Source of the DNA: Lingula anatina
Taxonomy: Eukaryota > Brachiopoda > Lingulata > Lingulida > Lingulidae
Reading direction: 5' to 3'
Length of the DNA: 64,000 bases
Assembly: GCF_001039355.2 (NCBI RefSeq)
Contig: NW_019774681.1
Coordinates: forward strand, 282,632 to 346,631
Shown here: positions 55,801 through 64,000 of the stretch, piece by piece
Layout of the letters: each line of letters starts with the position of its first letter
How positions within the stretch are numbered: the first letter of the stretch is position 1
Position numbers and translations under genes: made by a program
Notes under the pieces: model-generated
The model's input: only the letters and a program-made list of their open reading frames with translations
What the model was told of the DNA's origin: nothing
The model's database searches: none

Positions 55801-58435
55801 TGGCATATGCGGTGAACACTGATAAAGTGCCTGTTGTAGATGGCAGTTCACCATAGAAATACGAGAGCAATTGTGTTAATGCTAGGCCAACATGCAATTC
55901 TCATATTATGGTCATGTTCTGTTGCATAAGGCTGCATTTGAGAAACATGGCTTTGCATATTGCAAAGTGGTTAGGATGAAGTGTTGTTTTGCAAATTGAC
56001 TAATTCTCTTCTCCTGTAATGTCACAATTAAATTAACGCAATGCCAAATAGTTTGGGCCAAAGCAGTGTATTTTCTTGAGAATTGAATTAGTTTTTTTTT
56101 TTTAAATGTGAATGCTATATGCATAATGACAGTTTTTGGCATTGAAAACATTTAGGATGTAACTGTCAAAAATGTATGCTTAATTATTGTATGCTTAAAT
56201 GGGCAACAAATTTAATTTGAAAAATGAGGATATTGAAATGAGCTCTGGAGTGACTTTCAGCGACTCAGACTTTGTCCTTGCATTGTTAGCTGTGACACAA
56301 TGTCACTGCACAGTATTTGTTCNAAATCTTGGGAAAAAAACTAAAATCAATTGAATTGACAAAATTCATTTTCACTATGAGATATCCTTTTATATGGAAG
56401 CATGTCCTGATTTTCAGCAGTAAGCTTCTGAAATTAACTTTTTGGAATTCGGGATTTTGAAGGACAGCACTCAAATTTCACTTTTCTTTTTAGACAGCCT
56501 GGGGTTTATCTGAAAGGTGTGTTACATCCTTCTTAAAGAAAGAATTTTTAGCTTAACCAATTTAACAGATGAAATTTTTGGAATATATATGATTGTTTCA
56601 TGTGTATCTCTTGCTTGTTATTTTCACGTATTATTGGACAGTTTTTACTGTAACTGATCTTTTTGTCAGGTAAAAACGATGCTATATTTCTGGAAGTAGT
56701 GGTGTGGGAAATGTTACTATCACCAATTAATTGTATTTAAATACATGATAAACTGTAGAGACATAAATAAAAATAGTACATAGTAAAATAGATTTTTTTA
56801 AATTTAAGGTTAAATTAGCATGAAAAATATTTTTAAAATAATTTTAAACATTTTGAAGGATTACATTGGTGAAATATATCAGCTTTGTAACTTAATGTCA
56901 TAAAACAGCAGTTTTTGTTATAAATATGTCTTGTGCCTATATAAAATAACCTGTACAGTAATTAAGCTTTAATTGAAATGAAAGCCTCATTTTTCTTAAT
57001 ACTGTCAGTCAAAAAGGTGTTTAAGAAGCTCTTTTCAACAAATCATTTTTTAATTCTCTGGCTGAAACTTTCACTCCAAATGATTTAAAGTCAATAGTTC
57101 ATCTGGTCAAACTCCACGTCCAATTTGAGATACTTGGCTTCTTCCTCTGACATGTTTTTGCAGAGATAAACACGGTTGGATTATTGATTTCTCCTTTCCT
57201 GTTGTGTTTCTTTGGTGAAATATTGCTGGCTTCCATGCTGTTGATGGTAGAATGTAAAGATCAACACAGTGGGGTGGGCCATTGCTGTTCAACCTATTGC
57301 AACTGTGAACTCCCAATCAATTGTTTTCTCTTAATCTATCTTATTATCGATATTGATCCTGCTGAAAGGGCGAGAAGGGTCATCCGTCAGTCTTGGTGTG
57401 GTTCAGCTACTGTTTAGAAAATGCTGCCAACAGATTCTACCACCGTTGCTTTCAGATATAATTATAAATACAGCTTGTTTCTCAGTTAACTTTTTTTACA
57501 GGGAAATATTGAGAGCGAAGCCCAGCTTCTGGTTTATGCATGTGTGCCCCATCTGTTCACTGGTTAAAAAAAGTAGTTGGGCGAAACTGAAGGGGAATTG
57601 GAATGAATTAAGTGAATGGCTAAAATCCAAGGTTGCTGATACATGGCAAATATCTCTTTAAGTTGATGGGTCTTTTTTTTTTCTTTTTTTTTGACATTTT
57701 CTCAAAGGTTGAACTAAAATAAAGCGTTGTGACATACCTTTTTGCATTGTTTTGCTGATAAATGTACCAGTTTTTTATCTGAAAGATGAACTAATGTTAT
57801 TGTTACAAATATAAGGTAGAATTATTCAAGTTGTTATAACCTTGAGACACCTAATGGGATTGTACATAAGATTTTCTTATATGTACTATTTTTTTTTTAA
57901 GTTTATTTTGTTTGTGTTTGTGTATGTGTGGGTGCATGTGCAACCTGTACGCTGTCTTCTAAATTATTGTTTTCATTGGATTTCCTTTTGGTTTCAGTTG
58001 TTTCAATTAACATTTTACTGTAGAAGATCCATTATATTCCATAATGAGTGTACTGAGTATTATTATTATTTCTAAGTGTACCTTAAAATGATTATTTAAA
58101 GAATGTAAAATGGAAAGGAGTTGCCTATAACTTAATGAAGAATTCTTGAAATTTAGTTTATTCTTAGATGAAAAATATTTATCATATTTTGCAACTGAAT
58201 TTAAATTTAAAAATATATCCATGTACATTTACATGATTTACATGTCTTCTTTTTATTCTTTTAGTCTGATGCAGGATGGGAGGAGTACTTTGACTACATC
58301 TTCCCTGATGATGAGGCTGCCCAACCAAACCTCAAACTGCTGGCTATGGCCAAGATGTGGAAACAGAAGCAGTTAGAACAGGATAGTACCACTGAGGAGG
58401 AGGAGGCCACCCCTGGTCCTTCAAATGATAGCTGA
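43755..58435 (+). CDS. CRNKL1: Crooked neck-like protein 1 (CRNKL1), pre-mRNA splicing factor
   Basis: CRNKL1/Crn/Clf1 is a nuclear scaffold of the spliceosome's NTC/Prp19 complex, built of HAT (half-a-TPR) repeats. The start ATG at 43755 gives [20 protein letters not shown], in line with the family's short form (…RIPKVAKVKNKAPAEVQITA). HAT repeats run through almost the whole protein ([52 protein letters not shown]...), then a basic [14 protein letters not shown] and the conserved [15 protein letters not shown]. With exons 9-15 counted once, the frame is 687 residues, the normal family size. As assembled, exons 9-15 occur twice. One intron is of AT-AC type. The gene is head-to-head with CFAP61. 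Confidence 0.97.
46440..46716 (+). other. CRNKL1: U12-type AT-AC intron 7 of CRNKL1
   Basis: The intron starts ATATCCTTT, the exact minor-spliceosome 5' splice signal, and ends TTCTCAC. The branch-site-like TTACTTAAC (46699-46707) differs from TTCCTTAAC at one base, with its adenosine 10 nt from the 3' end, typical for U12 introns. Splicing here gives CGA T|TT GTT CTG GTG, i.e. [14 protein letters not shown], matching the conserved YERFVLVHPDVKNW. No GT-AG choice I could find restores this sequence. Confidence 0.9.
47239..50837 (+). CDS. CRNKL1: CRNKL1 exons 9-15, copy 1
   Basis: Exons: 47239-47400, 47633-47761, 47928-48140, 48383-48529, 48842-49036, 50145-50300, 50745-50837. Every exon is a multiple of three (1095 nt, 365 codons). 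They encode the central and C-terminal HAT repeats ([109 protein letters not shown]) and the basic tail. Contiguity with exons 1-8 makes this the default copy. Confidence 0.93.
50969..51083. other. GC-rich junction sequence with palindrome and single N
   Basis: About 115 bp, far richer in GC than the surrounding third-GC sequence. It starts with a 26-bp near-perfect palindrome (50970-50995, one mismatched pair, centre GTATAC), continues with repeated CCGGCTCC-like units and ends at N 51083. It has no counterpart at the end of copy 2. It looks like an artificial or foreign join, but its origin is not identified. Confidence 0.7.
51266..54830 (+). CDS. CRNKL1: CRNKL1 exons 9-15, copy 2 (probable allelic duplicate)
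   Basis: Exons: 51266-51427, 51641-51769, 51950-52162, 52394-52540, 52839-53033, 54147-54302, 54738-54830. Lengths and splice sites are identical to copy 1. I find three residue changes (E to D in the QTRE/DLYER stretch, I to T in AHDI/TDRTRQ, D to E in HGTED/ESLAE) against about a dozen silent ones. All splice sites are intact. Being phase-neutral, the exons would add 365 residues in frame if transcribed together with copy 1, giving a protein half again too long. Confidence 0.9.
54946..58264 (+). other. CRNKL1: Last intron of CRNKL1 (remainder), with a single N at 56323
   Basis: About 3.3 kb of AT-rich intron. A lone N at 56323 may mark another contig join or an ambiguous base. No nested gene or transposon was recognised; short ORFs here lack splice, homology or composition support. 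Confidence 0.75.
58265..58435 (+). CDS. CRNKL1: CRNKL1 terminal exon 16
   Basis: After an acceptor (attcttttag) the exon encodes [20 protein letters not shown] and [18 protein letters not shown], the conserved C-terminus, then an acidic tail ending PGPSNDS. Phase 0 fits exon 15 of either copy. Stop TGA is at 58433-58435. Confidence 0.95.
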   Translation, partial: SDAGWEEYFDYIFPDDEAAQPNLKLLAMAKMWKQKQLEQDSTTEEEEATPGPSNDS

Positions 58436-59315
58436 CCATCCACTTGACCCAGCTTAGTGATGGGGGAAAGAACTATGCAAACTGGAGATGTGTTTCTTTA
58501 TTTTATTATTTATTCATTTATTTTTTGTTTTTTTATTTTAAATTTATTTTGGTGCTGTCATCAAAGTGACACACCTAGTTTTGTGACCAACAAAATGTTT
58601 TTTTATCCAGTTTCACAAAATGCTCGTCATAACAGTGTTGCTAAATTTGCTGTTCATTGGGAAAGGAAATTAAGCAGACAAACTCTGTAGGTCATTAGCT
58701 AAAAGACATTTCATGAAGGGTTTTCCTCTGTGGTTCTGCAAATGAAATGTCTTTGACAGTATTGCTGTAGTTAATACAACACGCCTGGAGCATTAACGTC
58801 CTGCTGATGACATTAACAGTAACACTGCTGCTAAAGCAATACACTGACCACTGCAATCATGGCAAAAAGTGAGGTGTCTTTGTTGGTGGTCAAGCAACTG
58901 ACCATACTGCCCATGAAACAAGCATGTTGATGGTTATTGAAAGAGAATACGAGAAGTTTTACACCATCTTTGTAATATGTTGGCAGGGCTGTAGGTGTTG
59001 GCAGAGATGAGGCTGGGGACAATTTGTAAGTTGGTAATTTGTACTGCATGCAGCACTAATCTACACACAGTGTGGAAGAAGTAAAAAAAAAAATTCCAAT
59101 GATGGCCTGGGTAAGAAAGAGGCTGATAAAATCTTAGGAAGAAAGGGGAAAGGTTTTCAAAAATAATATTTTAACCCCCCCCCCCCCTCCCAGCCTACAG
59201 CCCTGTCTTGGTCATATATATTATTATTATGTAAGTAGATACAGATGTACAAATCTTAACAGTAAAGTGCAGATGTAAAGGTACTGTACAAAACAGGTCT
59301 TGTAAGTACAGAACA

Positions 59316-59321
59316 AATAAA
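59316..59321 (+). terminator. CRNKL1: Poly(A) signal of CRNKL1
   Basis: AATAAA about 880 nt after the stop, preceding a T/G-rich stretch. The poly(A) signal of the converging minus-strand gene is only about 90 bp further on. Confidence 0.6.
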
Positions 59322-59406
59322 GTTAGTGACTAAACAATTTTTGTTTTAGTTTTGAACCTCGTTTGGCATCAAGCAATATGAAACGGAAAAAATAAAAAAG
59401 AAACTT

Positions 59407-59412
59407 TTTATT
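59407..59412 (-). terminator. Poly(A) signal of the converging minus-strand gene
   Basis: TTTATT (AATAAA on the minus strand), 86 nt after the stop codon of the exon at 59498-59678. Confidence 0.45.
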
Positions 59413-59497
59413 GATATTATTCAGGTGTTTGTAGACTTGGTTATAATTTCCATCAGAAGAAATAAAGCACATACATGACCTTGATAACTGTTATCAA

Positions 59498-59678
59498 CTA
59501 TTTTGCTGGTGGTATTTTATACAACTCTTTTAACAAACCCTGAAGGACTTGACCAGATGTGTGTTCTTTGAGTTGGTCAAAATGTTTCCTATGAACTGAA
59601 AGTGGCAGATACAGGCCATTCTTCAAATGTTTAGGTGCAAATTTGATGTCTGGGAGGTAGGGGGCATCTGCTTCTGTC
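59498..59678 (-). CDS. Terminal coding exon of an unrecognised gene
   Basis: On the minus strand a good acceptor (taaatttttacag) opens an exon of 1 + 60 codons ending in TAG at 59500-59498. The product reads TEADAPYLPDIKFAPKHLKN, then LPLSVHRKHFDQLKEHTS, and ends LLKELYKIPPAK. The composition is protein-like, and an AATAAA follows at the expected distance. Upstream exons were not found in the remaining 4.3 kb with confidence. It is not NAA20, the gene I recall at this side of CRNKL1 in human. Family unknown. Confidence 0.5.
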
Positions 59679-59689
59679 CTGTAAAAATT

Positions 59690-61615
59690 TACGTATAGTA
59701 TTTTTAGTACACTTTTGTACCACCAAAACATTCAAACTCACTTTAAGGACAAAAAATGATTGAAAACTTTTTTTCTTCTGCTGAAGACATGGGATATTTT
59801 TAGAGTTGGAGTTTTTGGGAGTTTTTTTTTTGGTCAAAATTTCATTAAGTTTGTTTTGGGTTTTTATGTGCTGTCAATCAGACTGAGTAAAGGTAGTTTG
59901 TTTTGGCTTATTTTGTTATTGGTGGTTTAAGAATAGTTAACTCAAATAGTTGAATCTATTTCAAAAGAGCTTTTGACAGTTTAATTTAATTTCTGCAGGA
60001 TTGGCACCAACTCTGTTAAATAGGGCAAAGCAGTGTTGTTCTTAGCCATCAGCTATTGGCAAAAAAGTCACATTTATTCTCTCTCGGTTGCTTTTAAGAA
60101 ACTGAGAAGGGCACAGAATTGGTGTCTTCAAAAAATACAAACCACAGCCTGGTTCAGGGAGACACATAGGGCAACAGGTTCATTAACATGCACATGCTCG
60201 AGAAAATGTCATTTATCATTTTACCACATCGGTAGAATGTTATGTTACCTATAGCATGGGAACATGGTTTGGGAGTCACGAGACAATAATTCTGTCACCA
60301 GAAACTTGATGACTATGACAGAAAAATGTCCTCTCAAAGGGAACTGTTCCCAGATCTTGGAGGAGAAGTTGTCATGAGACAATGATGATGTCACCTATTT
60401 CGTTCCCACTGCTTGTCACTGAAAAACAAATGTCTTGTGAACGTGACAGAGGAGTCACAAGGAAATGATTTTGACACCAACTGCTTCGTAATTGTGACAA
60501 AAACACCAGGATGGATAAAACCTACGTACCCAGTGTTCTTACCGACACCTTAGGTGTTTGAACTTTCACTGTTTACCAGCCTTACTGTCTCAGTGCTTGG
60601 TTCAGAGTTTGCCATGGGCAATGCATTTTGTCAGCATGAAAAGAAAATAACTGTCACCGCAGTTGACGTCACAGTACTGCTGCTGCTGTTTGGGGAATTG
60701 GTGCTCAATGTTGAGCCAGAAATTGTAGGAATGTTGTTTTTCTCCACTTGTAACCACTGAGAACAAACTAGATTCATTTTGTGCAAACACTTCCCTGGGA
60801 TACCTACTGTTTCTGTCATGACTGACTTCAGACCTTTATTACTGCTATTTTTGTTAGGCACATTTATTTCAAAATGCAATATTGCATGACTCTGGCACTG
60901 GTCCGATGCAGTTTGAGCACAAACCATCGGCTTGAAATTGTTTTCACGACTATGACAAGAAAGATAAAATGTAGGAAAAAAGTAATTTAATTGGACCAGA
61001 ACGATAATGGTTCTTGTCACAGTGAGAGTTTTGCATGCTATTAGTACTGTTTACACTAGGACTTTTTTAAAACAGAATTTTGCCTCAGCCATTTTAATTC
61101 TTTGTCAGTAAATGCCATCATTAATGTCGGTATGCTGATTTACAGTTTACAGTGGTCCTTGTCTGAATTGACTTCAAATCTGAACTGATCATGAGCCACA
61201 TGCTGTCTGCTACAAGACTTGATCTGAAACCCAAATCACTATAGAGAAAACAATAGCAACATTAAGTTTCTGCCTTAACATTATGACAGAGCATCAGGAG
61301 AACGAAAGCTGGTAACTTATCTTTATGTGCTTTGAAATTAAGAGAATTCTACGTGGCCAAATTTCAGCAATACTATTATTATTGTTAATTCGAACACAGC
61401 AGCTTAGTCTGACAAAAATGAGACAAACAAGCATGAAATTAACCTGAGGGACCCAAACAAGTTGGCATTACATCACACTGTCAGAAATGATTTCCCGGAG
61501 ATAAAATGACAAACCATTTGTTGTTATATCTCAGAAAATTATTCTTGTCAGATTTGCAGTTTGACTTCAAAGAAAAGGTCATGGATCAGTTACCATTGGG
61601 GCCTCTACTCTTATT

Positions 61616-61686
<71 letters not shown>

Positions 61687-64000
61687 ATACTGATAATTAT
61701 AACTTAGAATATTGTATATGATATCGTACAAAAGTTATTATCATATTGGATTATAAAGTTAGAAGATGATTAATTATGCAAAATAAAAAAAACTCAAATT
61801 GTAAGAAATTATTTTAAGGACAGTCAAAACTTGAAGTTAAATATTGAAAGGTTAGTTCACATGTAGTCTTATTTATATTGAAGATTTCCAAACTGACAAA
61901 TTGAAACAACTGACTTATTGGAACCCTCATTGCTTTAGTCTTTAAAAAAAAAAACATGTTATTAGCAACACAAGCATCTGGTGACACAAATTGGTCTTTT
62001 GGATAAAGCTAGAACCAATGTGAACACACCTCAAGATAAACAACTTGTCCTCTGCCACTGCGGTGTAATACATTCCCATTCGGACAGTTTGAAGTGATTT
62101 ACAGGTAAATAAATAAACAGATAATCAAATGGCTTCCTCGCAGATTGTTTGTTAGTGTGGGAGGTACCTGGGAGAAAAAGGGATTTCACAGTTCACTGAA
62201 AACTAGACAGGTGATTCTGATTAGAAGAAGATTCAGTTTTAAGACTCCTATACTCTGTCCCTGGGTGATGTTGTTTACTGATTCTCTATGTATACCTCAC
62301 ACTACTTAATTGCCTTAAGAACATTTGAGAGATTTTTTCCTATCATAGATTTAAAGGATATAAACATAAAATTGCTTTTATTAGCTAAACAACAAAGCTT
62401 GCAAAAATATACAGACACCAAATAGAAAAAAATATTGCAACAATAATTGCAATGAAAAAATCATAATTAACTTGCAGATTTTCAAAATGAATTTGCCTTT
62501 TTACCAAACAAAGCTACTCAGCAAATTTGAAGTAAAACAAAAATAGGGTTTAGCAGCTATAGGGTAAAAAGAAATGTTTAGAAATGTGTTGGACAGCCAC
62601 AGTGACAACACAGACAGACACAGTGGTCAGAACACATGGAGATACATATAGCCTCTGTATATAATAAGTGTGTGTGTGTAAATCAAGTCAAATTTATGTT
62701 GTTTCATTAAAAAGCTTTCTTTGGGTGTTTAAAATTACTTATTTAATAAAGGGAAAATACAAAATATTAATTAAGATTTTTTGCTAAATAAAAAATAAAA
62801 ATTGTATTTTTCTAGAAATATGCATTAAGTGTTAACGACTCTATTTTGGGAGACCACACCCCCAAACATTTAAGGAGGATGAACTCTGTATTATTATCTT
62901 GATTATAGCAGTTACGCCTGGTTAGTCACTCTGATTAAATTAGAATAGCATTGATCAATTGTTTGTTGCTAATTTGTTGTCCAAATATGTCCCATATTGG
63001 ATTCTGATAACTAACTTATGCTTCAATTTTCTCACACTAAGTGACATTCAGCTCTATGAATCACTCACTAACCAGAAAGTTAATCGAATTGAAAAATGAT
63101 GTGGTTTTACTTCCAATGGGTTTCACTTTTTATCAGGACATGGAATGAATCATTTGGATTTTATTTCAAATGTTCAAATCCGCATTTTATGTATGCGCTT
63201 GTTCCTACTGCCATATTCATGTCATCTTGGCTGCATGTTTCTTACTATTGTCCAATATACCTGATTGATTAAATACCCCCCCCCCCCCCCGTCCCCCTGA
63301 AGGCCATGATAGATGGATCATCAACACAAAATTTTCCATGAAAAATATTTGAATTATGCTTAAAAGTACTATCAGTTGGTACTATCAAAGGGCTCATGGG
63401 GTACTTATGGTTCTTTAAAATCTATAAAAAATGTTTACTTGCAATCAAGCTATGGAAACATACCATATACAGTTTTACTGATATTACTTTACATTTATCA
63501 AGTCATAAGTCACAGATAAAAATGATGTGTTGTCACTAGATGGTATATTTCTGTGCACTTATTTCTTGGAAATATATATATTTTTAATGGCTTTCATATA
63601 AGCTGCTTTGATTAAATTTTTTGGAGGAGGGAAGGGTTCTGTAGCACTTTGAATTCATTTGAATGTCTGACTTAAAGGAGACAGCATTGATATTGTGATG
63701 GCTGTAACAGTTCTGAGTGCATGTCATTTGCCTTGAATAAATTAACAAAATATTGAAATAAACAATAATTTGGATAAATTACATTATGCAATGCAATCAC
63801 ACAAGGTACAAAATGATTTAGTTTGTAAACATTGAAAAGAAATTACTTAACTTGTGCTTCATTTTTTTGGCTCAATCTTGATGCCAGCAAATATTTTAAT
63901 TTGTGCAAAATTCAACCACGTCTTCTGTTTAGATCTCGGCGGAAATGGCAACAGCACTCGTGTGGAACAACCGCAATTGTGCAATTGAATTTTGTCCCTT
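59690..64000. other. Right-hand flank, no gene recognised
   Basis: Mostly AT-rich sequence with poly-C runs (about 63273-63290; also 59176-59188 just to the left) and a (CT)n(CA)n microsatellite. The final 65 bases after TCTGTTTAG (about 63935) are GC-richer and open on the + strand (ISAEMATALVWNNRNC), so they could be the start of an exon cut by the window edge. Confidence 0.5.
61618..61682. repeat. (CT)n(CA)n compound microsatellite
   Basis: About 15 CT units followed by about 16 CA units. Confidence 0.95.

Noticed and set aside
63935-64000. Possible exon at the right edge (after TCTGTTTAG)
   Set aside because: Too short and cut by the window end to judge; it is mentioned only in the flank description.

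Overview
The window is an AT-rich segment of a bilaterian animal nuclear genome. Genes have many short exons with GT-AG introns, AATAAA signals, microsatellites and small transposons. The gene set (a KIF26 kinesin, the ciliary protein CFAP61, an A2-like adenosine receptor, the splicing factor CRNKL1) fits an animal with motile cilia or flagella. A marine lophotrochozoan or a similar invertebrate is my guess from composition and gene content only; the species cannot be fixed from sequence alone.

Layout, left to right. (1) 1-5400, + strand: the last coding exons and 3' UTR of a KIF26-type kinesin, with a 171-base assembly gap in the first exon. (2) 5.4-13.2 kb: an intergenic stretch holding an ATT microsatellite, a 36-bp minisatellite and three small gene candidates, none matched to a known family: a secreted-peptide-like ORF (-), a two-exon 3' gene end (+), and a spliced transcript with a 32-residue ORF (-). 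(3) 13.2-43.7 kb, - strand: a complete CFAP61 gene. I could trace 29 coding exons whose summed length (3867 nt) gives one uninterrupted 1288-residue frame. Its ~9.8-kb intron 23 contains an intronless adenosine-receptor-like GPCR gene on the opposite strand (24138-25157). Its intron 8 contains an internally deleted Ty3/gypsy LTR retrotransposon (35474-39059) with an intact ATCA target duplication. Smaller inverted-repeat elements lie in other introns. (4) 43.65-43.75 kb: a compact head-to-head promoter region shared by CFAP61 and CRNKL1. (5) 43755-59321, + strand: CRNKL1 (Crooked neck, HAT-repeat splicing factor). Exons 9-15 are present twice (47.06-50.97 and 51.08-54.95 kb), joined by a GC-rich junction ending in a single N. 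This looks like two haplotypes left in tandem by the assembler. With one copy removed the protein is 687 residues, the normal size for the family. (6) 59.3-64 kb: the terminal exon of an unrecognised - strand gene converging on CRNKL1, then mostly featureless sequence.

Points of most interest: an AT-AC (U12-type) intron inside CRNKL1, itself a spliceosome component; the CFAP61/CRNKL1 head-to-head pair, which as I recall is also adjacent in this way in human; the receptor nested antisense in CFAP61; the false-duplication junction; and the unrecognised small genes between KIF26 and CFAP61.
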